Positions 1 through 7,448 of a stretch of 46,344 bases of DNA are shown here, piece by piece. Location: positions 1 to 46,344 of the forward strand of contig DYBL01000058.1 of NCBI GenBank assembly GCA_019418625.1. The letters are read 5' to 3'. The DNA is from Clostridiales bacterium (GTDB lineage Bacteria; Bacillota; Clostridia; Oscillospirales; Oscillospiraceae). Under the pieces are notes generated by a model. That model saw nothing but the letters and a program-made list of their open reading frames with translations. It was not told where the DNA came from and searched no databases. Position 1 is the stretch's first letter. The number at the start of each line of letters is the position of its first letter. The position numbers were made by a program, and so were the translations under genes.

Positions 1-719
1 CCTTCGAGCATGTGTTCAAGGCGGTGGAGACCGGCATGTGCCAGTACGGCATCCTGCCCATTGAGAACAGCACCGCCGGCTCGGTGAACGCCATCTACGA
101 CCTGATGACCCGCCACAACTTCTCCATCGTCCGGGCCGCCCGGCTGAAGGTGAGCCACAACCTCCTGGCCAAGCACGGCACCAAGCTGGAGGACATCCGG
201 GAGGTATTCTCCCACGAGCAGGCCATCAACCAGTGCTCCAACTACCTGGCCGGCCTGAAGGGCGTCAAGGTGACGGTGGCGGAGAACACCGCCATGGCCG
301 CCCGCATGGTGGCCCAGTCCGACCGCACCGACGTGGCCGCCCTGTCCTCACGGTTCTGCGGGGAGGAGTACGGTCTCAACCTGCTCCAGACCAACGTCCA
401 GGACCAGGACAACAACTACACCCGCTTCATCTGCATCACCAAGGACCCGGTCATCTACGCCGGCGCCAACCGCATCAGCCTCATCATCGCCTGCGACAAC
501 AAGCCCGGTGCCCTGTACGACATCCTCTCCAAGCTGGCAGCTCTGGGCATCAACATGACCAAGCTGGAATCCTGCCCCGTCACCGGCCGGAACTTCGAGT
601 TCATTTTCTTCCTGGAGCTGGAGGCCTCCGTCCATGAGCCCGGCGTGCTGCCCATGCTGGAGGAGCTGGAGCGCAGCTGCGCAAGCTTCCAGTTCCTGGG
701 CAGCTATGCGGAAGTGTGA
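1..719 (+). CDS. pheA: Prephenate dehydratase, C-terminal part (5' end outside window)
   Basis: Catalyses decarboxylating dehydration of prephenate to phenylpyruvate, the committed step of phenylalanine synthesis. The frame is open to the left edge (in frame from base 3), so the N-terminus, and perhaps a chorismate mutase domain, lies outside. Visible are the PDT signature LPIENSTAGSV, the substrate-site motif NNYTRF, and a C-terminal ACT domain (about the last 80 residues) with GALYDILSKLAALGIN and KLESCP, which correspond to the GALV and ESRP phenylalanine-binding motifs. Feedback inhibition by phenylalanine is therefore likely. The stop is two bases before the aroE-aroK ATG, so the genes are probably co-transcribed and translationally coupled. 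Confidence 0.95.
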   Translation, partial: FEHVFKAVETGMCQYGILPIENSTAGSVNAIYDLMTRHNFSIVRAARLKVSHNLLAKHGTKLEDIREVFSHEQAINQCSNYLAGLKGVKVTVAENTAMAARMVAQSDRTDVAALSSRFCGEEYGLNLLQTNVQDQDNNYTRFICITKDPVIYAGANRISLIIACDNKPGALYDILSKLAALGINMTKLESCPVTGRNFEFIFFLELEASVHEPGVLPMLEELERSCASFQFLGSYAEV

Positions 720-721
720 CC

Positions 722-1963
722 ATGGGCGAGCTGGTTTACGGTCTTCTGGGCCGGAAGCTGGGCCACAGCTGGTCCGTGCCCATCCACACCGCCCTGGGCT
801 GTGCGGGCTACCGGCTCATCGAGCTGGAGCCTGAGGCGCTGCCCGCCTTCCTCTCCCGGGAGGACATCGGCGGACTCAACGTGACCATCCCCTACAAAAT
901 GGACGTCATGCCCCTTTGCGACAAGATCGATGACCGCGCCGCCGCCATCGGCAGCGTCAACACCATCGTGCGGCGGGGCGGAAAGCTCCTGGCCTTCAAC
1001 ACCGACGCCGACGGCTTTTGCTTCATGGCCCGGCGGGCCGGCGTGGATTTTCACGGCAGGAAAGTCCTGGTCTTGGGCAGCGGCGGCGCCTCCCGCACCG
1101 CCGTGGCCTGCGCCCGGCAGCTGGGCGCACAGGAGGTGGTGGTCATCTCCCGCTCCGGGCCGGACAACTACGAAAACCTCTCCCGCCACACGGACGCGGA
1201 CATCGTGGTGAACACCACGCCGGTGGGCATGTACCCGGGCAACGGAGATGCGCCGGTGGACCTTCATGCCTTTCCCCGGTGCCGGGGCGTGCTGGACGTC
1301 ATTTACAACCCCCACCGCACGGCCCTGCTGCTCCAGGCCCAGGCGCTGGGCATCCCCTGCTCCGACGGTCTTGCCATGCTGGTGGCCCAGGCCAAGGCAG
1401 CGGAAGAGCACTTCTTCTCCCGTCCCATCCCCGACGAGGAGACAGAGCGCATCCTCTCGGCTCTGCGCCACGAGACGGAGAACATCGTGCTCATCGGCAT
1501 GCCCGGGTGCGGCAAATCCACCGTGGGCGCGGCTCTGGCCGCTCTCACAGGCCGGGAGGCCGTGGACATCGACGCCGAGATCGAGCGCCGTGCCGGCTGC
1601 ACCATCCCGGAGATCTTCGCCCGGGGCGGCGAGGCAGCGTTCCGCCGCCTGGAGCACCAGGCCACGGCGGAGGCGGGCAAGCGCACCGGATGCATCCTGC
1701 TCACCGGCGGCGGCGCGGTGAAAACGCCGGAAAACTATGGCGCCCTGCGGCAGAACGGACGCATCTACCACCTGCTGCGGGATGTGGGCGCGCTGCCCAC
1801 CGACGGCCGCCCCCTCTCTCAGGGCGCGGACCTCGCAGCCATGTGGCGCGAGCGCAAGCCCCTTTATGAGCGCTTCCGGGATGTGGTCATCGACAACAAC
1901 GGCCCGGCGGAGGAGACCGCCCGGGCCATCTGGAGGGATTTTTGTGCGTATTCTGGTGATTAA
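722..1963 (+). CDS. aroE-aroK: Bifunctional shikimate dehydrogenase / shikimate kinase (AroE-AroK fusion)
   Basis: 413 residues that carry out two consecutive shikimate-pathway steps. The N-terminal half (about 1-250) is shikimate dehydrogenase: GLLGRKLGHSWS substrate loop, catalytic Lys59 in LNVTIPYK, Asp95 in NTDADGF, NADP loop VLGSGGASRT and NTTPVGMYP. The C-terminal half (about 254-413) is shikimate kinase: Walker A GMPGCGKST at 259-267, DIDAEIE for shikimate/Mg, GGGA and the lid segment GRPLS. The join is a short acidic linker without a stop. ATG at 722 is preferred over an in-frame GTG at 716 that overlaps the pheA stop; neither has a strong ribosome site, which suits coupling to pheA. 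Substrate transfer between the halves is only a possibility. Confidence 0.95.
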   Translation: MGELVYGLLGRKLGHSWSVPIHTALGCAGYRLIELEPEALPAFLSREDIGGLNVTIPYKMDVMPLCDKIDDRAAAIGSVNTIVRRGGKLLAFNTDADGFCFMARRAGVDFHGRKVLVLGSGGASRTAVACARQLGAQEVVVISRSGPDNYENLSRHTDADIVVNTTPVGMYPGNGDAPVDLHAFPRCRGVLDVIYNPHRTALLLQAQALGIPCSDGLAMLVAQAKAAEEHFFSRPIPDEETERILSALRHETENIVLIGMPGCGKSTVGAALAALTGREAVDIDAEIERRAGCTIPEIFARGGEAAFRRLEHQATAEAGKRTGCILLTGGGAVKTPENYGALRQNGRIYHLLRDVGALPTDGRPLSQGADLAAMWRERKPLYERFRDVVIDNNGPAEETARAIWRDFCAYSGD

Positions 1964-2378
1964 CGGCCCCAACATGAACATGCTGGGCATCCGCCAGCCG
2001 GAGATCTACGGGCACGAGACCTACGAGGATCTTTGTGCCATGCTTCGGCAGGAGGCGGAAAAGCGGGGCGTGGACATCCGCTTTTTCCAGTCCAACCACG
2101 AGGGCGCCCTGGTGGACGCCATCCAGCAGGCCTACTTCGACCATGTGGACGGCATCATCATCAATCCCGCCGCCTACACCCACACCAGCGTGGCCCTTTT
2201 GGACGCGGTGAAGGCCGTAGGCATCCCCACAGTGGAGGTGCATGTGTCCGACCCGGACAGCCGGGAGGAGTTCCGGCATGTGTCCTACATCCGCGCCGCC
2301 TGCGTGGCTACCATCCGCGGCCACGGACTGCACGGCTACCTGGAAGCACTGGCGCTGCTGTGTGAGCAGCACGGATAA
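1944..2378 (+). CDS. aroQ: Type II 3-dehydroquinate dehydratase
   Basis: 144 residues, the usual size for the dodecameric type II enzyme that converts 3-dehydroquinate to 3-dehydroshikimate, the substrate of the preceding AroE domain. Motifs: INGPNMNMLG, RQPEIYG carrying the catalytic Tyr, FQSNHEGALVD, NPAAYTHTS and VEVHVSDPDSREEFRHVS with the catalytic His and substrate contacts. The GTG start at 1944 has a ribosome site GGAGGG six bases upstream and overlaps the aroE-aroK end by 20 bp, so expression is likely coupled. It is the last gene of the operon; a strong terminator follows seven bases after the stop. Identification is secure. Confidence 0.95.
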   Translation: MRILVINGPNMNMLGIRQPEIYGHETYEDLCAMLRQEAEKRGVDIRFFQSNHEGALVDAIQQAYFDHVDGIIINPAAYTHTSVALLDAVKAVGIPTVEVHVSDPDSREEFRHVSYIRAACVATIRGHGLHGYLEALALLCEQHG

Positions 2379-2384
2379 GGCAAA

Positions 2385-2417
2385 ACGGCCCCCGGCATAA
2401 GCCGGGGGCCGTTTTTT
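2385..2417 (+). terminator. Intrinsic terminator of the pheA-aroEK-aroQ operon
   Basis: A 12-bp perfect stem (ACGGCCCCCGGC) with an ATAA loop is followed by six T. Confidence 0.93.
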
Positions 2418-2433
2418 GCGCTTTTCATACGTC

Positions 2434-2469
2434 AAAAAAGAAGCTCCGCCGCACTTGTGCGGCGGAGCT
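2434..2469 (-). terminator. Intrinsic terminator of cstA
   Basis: The 12-bp perfect stem at 2442-2453 and 2458-2469 has loop CTTG. Read on the minus strand it is followed by a T6 tract at 2439-2434. It lies about 30 bp after the cstA stop, back to back with the aroQ terminator. Confidence 0.9.
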
Positions 2470-2501
2470 CATAAGAAGGGATCAAATAGCGGGAGGGGAG
2501 C

Positions 2502-4007
2502 TTACTTGCGGGCCAGACGGCCGGCGCGGTTCTTGCCGTAGACGCAGATCACGATCACGTAAGCCACGGCAGCCACAACGCCGATGACATAGGCGATGTT
2601 CCAGGGGATGTTGAAGCCGATCTTGGCGTTCGTGATGTAGGTGATGGTCACGAAGGTGTACCAGGCACCGGGGATCATGGGAACCCACACGAACTTGCTC
2701 TTGCCGTTTTCGAACATCCAGACGGTGATGGCCAGGAACGCGAACAGGGACAGGGTCTGGTTGGACCAGGCGAAGTAACGCCACAGGATGTTGAAGCCCT
2801 CAGAGTTCATCTTGGCAAACACCAGGATCACAGCCACCAGCGCGAAGATGATGGCGGACAGGCCCACGCGCTTGGTCTTGGTGCTCTGGTCGATGCGCAG
2901 AGCCTCAGAGATGGCCAGACGCAGGCCGCGCAGAGCGGTATCGCCGGAGGTGATGGGCAGAACGATGATGCCGATCAGAGCGATCAGGCCGCCCACCTTG
3001 CCCAGGATGTCCTTGCAGACCACGCCGACGGTGGCGGTAGCCAGAGAGGCGTTGGCCTCCTGCAGGCCCAGGTTGTACACGCCCATGGCGGCAGCGGCCC
3101 AAACCATGGCGATGAAGCCTTCCAGAACCATCATGTTGTAGAAGGTGTTGCGGCCTTCCTTCTCGCTCTTCATGGTGCGGGAAATGATGGCAGTCTGGGT
3201 GGAGTGGAAGCCGGAAAGCATACCGCAGGCCACGGTGATGAAGAAGATGGGGATGAAGTGGTTGGCGTCAAAATAAGCCTGATAGCTGAAGGTGGTCTTA
3301 GCGCCGTCCACCATGGAGAAGGCCAGAGGAGCCTCCCAGGTGTCCCACACGTTCAGCAGGGGATAGCCCTTGACGAACATGCCGATGAACACGCCCACAG
3401 CGGAGAACAGCAGGATGGCGCCGAACACGGGATAGATCTTGCCGATGATGGCGTCGATGGGAAACACGGTGGCGATCAGGTAGTAAACGAAGATCACGCC
3501 GTAGATGATCCAGGTGGTGGGGTCATCTGCCTTGCCGGAGAAGCCGAACACCTGGGTGGCGGCGATGTCGCCGGGGGTGTAGATGAACACAGCGCCCACC
3601 AGCAGCAGCAGCAAAGAGCAGAACACCTGATACACGCCGTAAACACCCTTGTTGGAGTACTTGCGGATCATGGCAGGCATCTGGGAGCCGCCGTCGCGCA
3701 GGCAGATCATGCCGGAGAAATAGTCATGCATGGCGCCGCCGATGATGTTGGTGATGGGGATGGTGATGAACGCGATGGGCCCGAACAGGATGCCCTGGAT
3801 GGGTCCAAAGATGGGGCCGGTGCCCGCGATGTTCAGCAGGTTGATGAGCATATTCTTCCAGCTGCTCATGGGGATGTAGTCCACGCCGTCCTGCTTGGAG
3901 TAGGCGGGAGTCTCACGGTCGTCGGGTCCAAAGACCTTTTCGCAGAACTTGCCGTACAGGGCAGCGCCTACGAACAAAATCACGAGACCCAGAATAAATG
4001 TAGCCAT
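2502..4007 (-). CDS. cstA: Carbon starvation CstA family transporter
   Basis: 501-residue polytopic membrane protein with many hydrophobic segments. Family hallmarks are the region NIAGTGPIFGPIQGILFG, GGAMHDYFSGM, and a TSGDTALRGLRLA segment. Characterised CstA/BtsT relatives in E. coli import pyruvate or peptides; the substrate here cannot be read from sequence. It is much shorter than the roughly 700-residue enterobacterial proteins, as is usual for the short clostridial type. ATG at 4007 is chosen because GGAG lies nine bases upstream; an in-frame GTG at 4013 would be only three bases from it. The long upstream region (4008-4284) is predicted to be a structured 5' leader. The gntR gene lies upstream on the same strand. 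Confidence 0.9.
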   Translation of the reverse strand: MATFILGLVILFVGAALYGKFCEKVFGPDDRETPAYSKQDGVDYIPMSSWKNMLINLLNIAGTGPIFGPIQGILFGPIAFITIPITNIIGGAMHDYFSGMICLRDGGSQMPAMIRKYSNKGVYGVYQVFCSLLLLLVGAVFIYTPGDIAATQVFGFSGKADDPTTWIIYGVIFVYYLIATVFPIDAIIGKIYPVFGAILLFSAVGVFIGMFVKGYPLLNVWDTWEAPLAFSMVDGAKTTFSYQAYFDANHFIPIFFITVACGMLSGFHSTQTAIISRTMKSEKEGRNTFYNMMVLEGFIAMVWAAAAMGVYNLGLQEANASLATATVGVVCKDILGKVGGLIALIGIIVLPITSGDTALRGLRLAISEALRIDQSTKTKRVGLSAIIFALVAVILVFAKMNSEGFNILWRYFAWSNQTLSLFAFLAITVWMFENGKSKFVWVPMIPGAWYTFVTITYITNAKIGFNIPWNIAYVIGVVAAVAYVIVICVYGKNRAGRLARK

Positions 4008-4161
4008 TAACACACACTCCTTCTAGTTCACTCTCTTGAGGGAAAATGCCTGGGACACAGCGGAGGTCTCCCCGGATAAACCGCCTCCGCCAGCCGGTTC
4101 CACCGGCACTTGTTGGAAATGCGAACAGAACCTTGCTCTTTCAAACGCTCCCTTCTTATTT

Positions 4162-4284
4162 CCGACGGCTCCCTTCCCGCTGAAAAAGGAGCCGGTGCAA
4201 AGTTCGGTCTTTGCCGCGATATCCCTTTGTCAAAGGATTACGTCCTCGCGCAAAGAAACCGTTAAATACCGACCTTTGCTTTCG
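4162..4284 (-). promoter_or_regulatory. Structured 5' leader of cstA, candidate riboswitch or attenuator
   Basis: In the predicted cstA 5' UTR (about 270 nt), four alternating complementary hexamers occur in transcript order: GCAAAG (4279-4274), CUUUGC (4255-4250), GCAAAG (4214-4209), CUUUGC (4202-4197). Each can pair only with a neighbour, giving mutually exclusive hairpins. The best one pairs the second with the third, extended by CGGU/ACCG outside and GCGA/UCGC plus AUCCUUUG/CAAAGGGAU inside (4261-4205). A second GC-rich hairpin follows at 4196-4162. I do not recognise it as a known riboswitch class. No U-tract terminator is seen before the start codon, so any control would be at translation or RNA stability. 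Confidence 0.5.
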
Positions 4285-4290
4285 GGTGCC

Positions 4291-4319
4291 ATTATACACC
4301 CCCGTTCAGACTTTGTTAA
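4291..4319 (-). promoter_or_regulatory. Predicted cstA promoter
   Basis: On the minus strand, -35 TTAACA (4319-4314), 17-bp spacer, -10 TATAAT (4296-4291). The start site would be near 4284. Confidence 0.65.
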
Positions 4320-4334
4320 GAGGGAATCCTTAAT

Positions 4335-4356
4335 TTTGTGAATAATTTGTGAATAA
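4335..4356. repeat. Tandem 11-bp direct repeat upstream of the cstA promoter
   Basis: TTTGTGAATAA occurs twice head to tail (4335-4345 and 4346-4356), starting 15 bp upstream of the predicted cstA -35. Two copies one helical turn apart at this position resemble an activator site. The surrounding stretch 4357-4500 is AT-rich and holds no gene that I can support. Confidence 0.45.
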
Positions 4357-4502
4357 GTCCCACAGGATTGTCTATTTCGTTGGAAGCAGTCCAGCAAAAC
4401 CGAAATTCTTTCGGTTTATTAAATAATATATCAATTCATTTTTTGTATATTATGCACATTTTCTGTATTTGATGGTAAAACAGGCGGCCACAGTCGGCGC
4501 AC

Positions 4503-4533
4503 AAAAAAGCAGCCGCCGGCAAGCCAGCGGCTG
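4503..4533 (-). terminator. Intrinsic terminator of the GntR regulator gene
   Basis: Stem 4510-4520 with 4523-4533 (11 bp, one G-U) and a tiny loop. On the minus strand it is followed by six T (4508-4503), 20 bp after the gntR stop. Confidence 0.85.
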
Positions 4534-4553
4534 TTAAGATTTTATCATTCCCG

Positions 4554-5237
4554 TTAAGAGCGGAGGATGTTCATCAGGTGCCGGATGTGGATGCTCATGG
4601 CGTGCCGTGACCCGGCCTCATCCCGCTGGAGCAAAAACTCCAAAATAGTGCGGTTGTCACCCAGGGCCGTGTCCTGCATATGCTGGCGGTTCTGGGAGAT
4701 CTGCATGATCTCATTGACAGCGCTGTTGATGATGGGATAGAGCCGGCGCATATATTCGTTGTGGGACGCCTTGATGATGGCCCAGTGGAACTCCTGGTCC
4801 GCCAGGGGCCAGTCGCCGCCCTCCGCGGCCACCCGTTCCACCCGCTCCGCCTTTTTGCGGATCATCTCCAGCTCCTCGTCGCTGGCCCGCTGGCAGGCAA
4901 GCGCCACGGTGGCCGGCTCAAAAATGAGCCGCATCTCAAAAAGGTCCTTGGCACGTACCCGGGACCGCAGGCCCGCCAGCACCGTCAGGTCCACACCGCC
5001 GGCAGGCAGCGTCTCCGCCACGAAGGTGCCTCGGCCCCGGCGGATCTCCAGGACCCCCTGAGCCACCAGGAACGAAATGGCCTCCCGCAGCGTGGTGCGG
5101 CTGACCTTCAGGGCCTCGCTGAGTTCATTTTCGTTGGGCAGCTTGCTGCCGGGGGCATAGCGCCCTTCATCCACGATCATTTCATACAGCCGGTCCGCCG
5201 TCCGCTCCGACAGCTTGATTTTTCTGGTTTCTTCCAT
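4554..5237 (-). CDS. GntR-family transcriptional regulator, FCD (FadR/VanR) type
   Basis: 227 residues. The N-terminal winged helix-turn-helix (about 8-75) reads LPNENELSEALKVSRTTLRE and ends RRGRGTFV. The C-terminal all-helical FCD ligand domain (about 95-225) binds small organic acids in characterised relatives. Of the four usual metal ligands, Asp147, His151 and His220 are present, but the EH motif position is Asp194-Asn195, so one ligand appears replaced. The ATG at 5237 has GGGGGG seven bases upstream; an in-frame upstream ATG lacks a ribosome site. It is divergent from the oxoacid oxidoreductase operon with face-to-face promoters and lies upstream of cstA, so it probably controls one or both. 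Confidence 0.92.
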   Translation of the reverse strand: MEETRKIKLSERTADRLYEMIVDEGRYAPGSKLPNENELSEALKVSRTTLREAISFLVAQGVLEIRRGRGTFVAETLPAGGVDLTVLAGLRSRVRAKDLFEMRLIFEPATVALACQRASDEELEMIRKKAERVERVAAEGGDWPLADQEFHWAIIKASHNEYMRRLYPIINSAVNEIMQISQNRQHMQDTALGDNRTILEFLLQRDEAGSRHAMSIHIRHLMNILRS

Positions 5238-5327
5238 TTCGATCCCCCCATTGTATCCACAGGGCACACGGCCGGCATCGCTGCCGGCCCGGTGCCGCGG
5301 ATTTGCTTGCGGCTGCGCAGAATCCTC

Positions 5328-5356
5328 TTGACATCATATTTCTTTGAGAGTACAAT
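5328..5356 (+). promoter_or_regulatory. Sigma-A promoter of the oxoacid oxidoreductase operon
   Basis: TTGACA (5328-5333), exactly 17 bp, TACAAT (5351-5356). GACATCATA occurs at 5330-5338 and again at 5357-5365, bracketing the spacer and -10. Confidence 0.85.
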
Positions 5357-5359
5357 GAC

Positions 5360-5388
5360 ATCATACAACAAAGCGAAAAATAATACAA
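5360..5388 (-). promoter_or_regulatory. Predicted promoter of the GntR gene, face to face with the operon promoter
   Basis: On the minus strand, TTGTAT (5388-5383), 17 bp, TATGAT (5365-5360). Its -10 lies three bases from the -10 of the plus-strand promoter, so the two start regions overlap and polymerase cannot occupy both. Confidence 0.55.
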
Positions 5389-5431
5389 CACCTGAACGCA
5401 GAAAATTTTCCCAACAGGAGGTGCTCCTCTT

Positions 5432-6112
5432 TTGACGGCAGATCATATTTGCACTCACCGCCTGTCCATCATCACCGGACACTACGGCACCGGAAAAACC
5501 GAGTTTGCCGTGAACCTGGCGCTGCAGCTGTCAGCGCTTGGAAAGCAGGTGATGCTGGCGGATCTGGATATCGTGAACCCCTACTTCCGCTCCCGGGAAC
5601 GCCGGGCAGTGCTGGAGGGCGCCGGCATTCGTCTGGTGGCCTCCTCTCAGGCATGTACGGACGCAGATGTGCCCGCCCTGCCGGCGGAGCTTTTGACCAT
5701 TCTGGAAAACCGCGAGGTCACCGGCGTGCTGGATATCGGCGGCGATCCGGTGGGTGCCCGGGTACTGGCCCGCTTCCACGAAAAGATCACCGCGGAGGAC
5801 TATCAGCTCATCTACGTGCTCAACGCCAACCGGCCGGAGGTCCGTCAGGCGGACGCCGCCGTGAACTATCTGCGCTCCATCGAGGCCGTCACGGGCCTCA
5901 CCTGCACGGGCATCGTCAACAACACCCACCTTTGCGGCGAGACCACGCCATATGAGGTGCGCAAGGGCGCGGCGCTGGCTGCCCAGGTGTCCGAAAAGAC
6001 CGGCATCCCGGTACTGTGCCACGTGGCCCTGGACCGGTTCGCCCCGGAGCTGTCCGACCTGTCGGAACCCGTTTTTCCGATCACCATACAAATGAAAAAG
6101 CCGTGGGAATGA
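5432..6112 (+). CDS. P-loop ATPase (MinD/CobQ-like) of the oxoacid oxidoreductase operon
   Basis: 226 residues. Walker A GHYGTGKT is at 16-23, followed by an NLALQLSALGKQVMLADLD segment typical of SIMIBI-class NTPases and a possible Walker B in VLDIGGDP. The deviant Walker lysine of true MinD/ParA proteins is absent. No function is known to me. As first gene of an operon of a ferredoxin and three oxidoreductase subunits, a role in cofactor or Fe-S loading or enzyme activation is a reasonable inference only. Start is TTG at 5432 with AGGAGGTG eight bases upstream. The ribosome site is part of a small inverted repeat (AGGAG-GTG-CTCCT, 5416-5428) that could partly hide it. Confidence 0.85.
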   Translation: MTADHICTHRLSIITGHYGTGKTEFAVNLALQLSALGKQVMLADLDIVNPYFRSRERRAVLEGAGIRLVASSQACTDADVPALPAELLTILENREVTGVLDIGGDPVGARVLARFHEKITAEDYQLIYVLNANRPEVRQADAAVNYLRSIEAVTGLTCTGIVNNTHLCGETTPYEVRKGAALAAQVSEKTGIPVLCHVALDRFAPELSDLSEPVFPITIQMKKPWE

Positions 6113-6145
6113 CCACGCAAGAGGAAAAAGGAGGAGTTATCCAAT

Positions 6146-6358
6146 ATGACCGCGAAAGTAACCTTTGACTCTGACCGGTGCAAAGGATGCGAGCTGTGCG
6201 CGTCCGTGTGCCCCAAGCACATCGTTGCCATCGATCAGACGGTGATCAACCGCAAGGGATACCATCCCGCCACGGTGACGGACATCACGGCATGCATCGC
6301 CTGCGCCAGCTGCGCCAAGATCTGCCCCGATTCCATCATCACCGTAGAAAAGTTCTGA
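6146..6358 (+). CDS. 2x[4Fe-4S] ferredoxin subunit of 2-oxoacid:ferredoxin oxidoreductase (delta)
   Basis: 70 residues with two complete CxxCxxCxxxCP clusters, Cys12-15-18-22 and Cys50-53-56-60, each followed by Pro. This is the small electron-transfer subunit of four-subunit KOR/VOR-type enzymes, passing electrons from the TPP-binding subunit to external ferredoxin. The ribosome site AGGAGG precedes the ATG, and the gene sits 33 bp after the ATPase and 18 bp before the alpha subunit. The size and position directly before the alpha gene match known vorD/korD arrangements. Confidence 0.93.
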   Translation: MTAKVTFDSDRCKGCELCASVCPKHIVAIDQTVINRKGYHPATVTDITACIACASCAKICPDSIITVEKF

Positions 6359-6376
6359 AAAAGGAGGTCATTCACA

Positions 6377-7447
6377 GTGGAAAAGGAACTTTGGAAAGGT
6401 AACGAAGCCATCGCCGAGGCCGCCATCCGCGCCGGCTGCGACTGCTTCTTCGGCTATCCCATCACGCCCCAGAGCGAAGTGCCCGAGTATATGTCCCTGC
6501 ATATGCCCCAGCACGGCAAGGTCTTTGTCCAGTCCGAGTCCGAGGTGGCGGCCATCAACATGGTCTACGGCGCTGCCGGCGCCGGCATGCGGGCCATGAC
6601 CTCCTCTTCCTCCCCGGGCATCAGCCTCAAGCAGGAGGGCATCACCTACATCGCAGCCGCTGAGCTGCCCTGCGTCATCGTCAACTGCATGCGCGGCGGC
6701 CCGGGCCTGGGCACCATCCAGCCCGGTCAGGGCGACTACTTCCAGGCCACCCGCGGCGGCGGCAACGGCGACTACCGCACCGTGGTACTGGCTCCCTCCA
6801 ACATCCAGGAGGCCGTGGACTTCACCCAGGAGGCCTTCGACATCGCCGATCTGTACCGCAATCCCGTGGTCATCCTGGCGGACGGCCTCATCGGCCAGAT
6901 GATGGAGCCCATCGAGTGGCACGAGGTGCCCAAGCGCAAGCTGCCCCCCAAGGACTGGGCCACCACCGGCAAGCATGGCCGTGACCACACCAACGTCATC
7001 AACTCTTTGTACATGGACCCCGAGGAGTGCGACCATCACAACGCCGATCTGGAGGCCAAGTACAAGCTGATCGCCGAGAATGAGGTCCGCTGGGAGATGA
7101 AGGACTGCGAGGACGCCGAGCTGGTCATCACCGCCTACGGCACCCCCGCCCGTATCGCGCTCAGCGCGCTGGAGACCCTGCGCGCCCAGGGCATCAAGGC
7201 CGGTCTGTTCCGCCCCATCGCCCTGTGGCCCTTCCCCGAAAAGCCCCTGCACGAGCTGGCATCCCAGTCCCACGTCAAGGCATTCCTGGATGTGGAGATG
7301 AGCGCCGGCGGCCAGATGATCGACGATATCCGTCTGAGCGTCGAGGGCCAGAAGCCCATCGCTTATCTGGGCCACGCAGGCGGCGTGATGCCCACCATCG
7401 AAGAAATCGTGGAATCGGCCAAGAAGGCTTTGAAGGAGGCACAGTAA
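6377..7447 (+). CDS. vorB: 2-oxoacid:ferredoxin oxidoreductase alpha subunit (VorB/KorA type)
   Basis: 356 residues, the normal length for the pyrimidine-binding PFOR-like alpha subunit. The N-terminus NEAIAEAAIRAGCDCFFGYPITPQ is split by family motifs such as GCDCFFGYPITP; later come SSSPGISLKQEG, GGPGLGTIQPGQGDY and a C-terminal transketolase-like domain with a VITAYGTPARIA segment. The enzyme oxidatively decarboxylates 2-oxoacids to acyl-CoA with reduction of ferredoxin. Substrate (branched-chain 2-oxoacid versus 2-oxoglutarate) cannot be decided from sequence; the downstream branched-chain aminotransferase favours branched-chain oxoacids. Start is GTG at 6377 with AAGGAGG nine bases upstream. 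The next gene starts one base after the stop. Confidence 0.92.
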   Translation: MEKELWKGNEAIAEAAIRAGCDCFFGYPITPQSEVPEYMSLHMPQHGKVFVQSESEVAAINMVYGAAGAGMRAMTSSSSPGISLKQEGITYIAAAELPCVIVNCMRGGPGLGTIQPGQGDYFQATRGGGNGDYRTVVLAPSNIQEAVDFTQEAFDIADLYRNPVVILADGLIGQMMEPIEWHEVPKRKLPPKDWATTGKHGRDHTNVINSLYMDPEECDHHNADLEAKYKLIAENEVRWEMKDCEDAELVITAYGTPARIALSALETLRAQGIKAGLFRPIALWPFPEKPLHELASQSHVKAFLDVEMSAGGQMIDDIRLSVEGQKPIAYLGHAGGVMPTIEEIVESAKKALKEAQ

Positions 7448-7448
7448 C

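Noticed and set aside
4036..4341. Possible 101-codon ORF opposite the cstA leader
   Set aside because: No ribosome site, low-complexity content, and its sequence is explained by the paired structures on the other strand.
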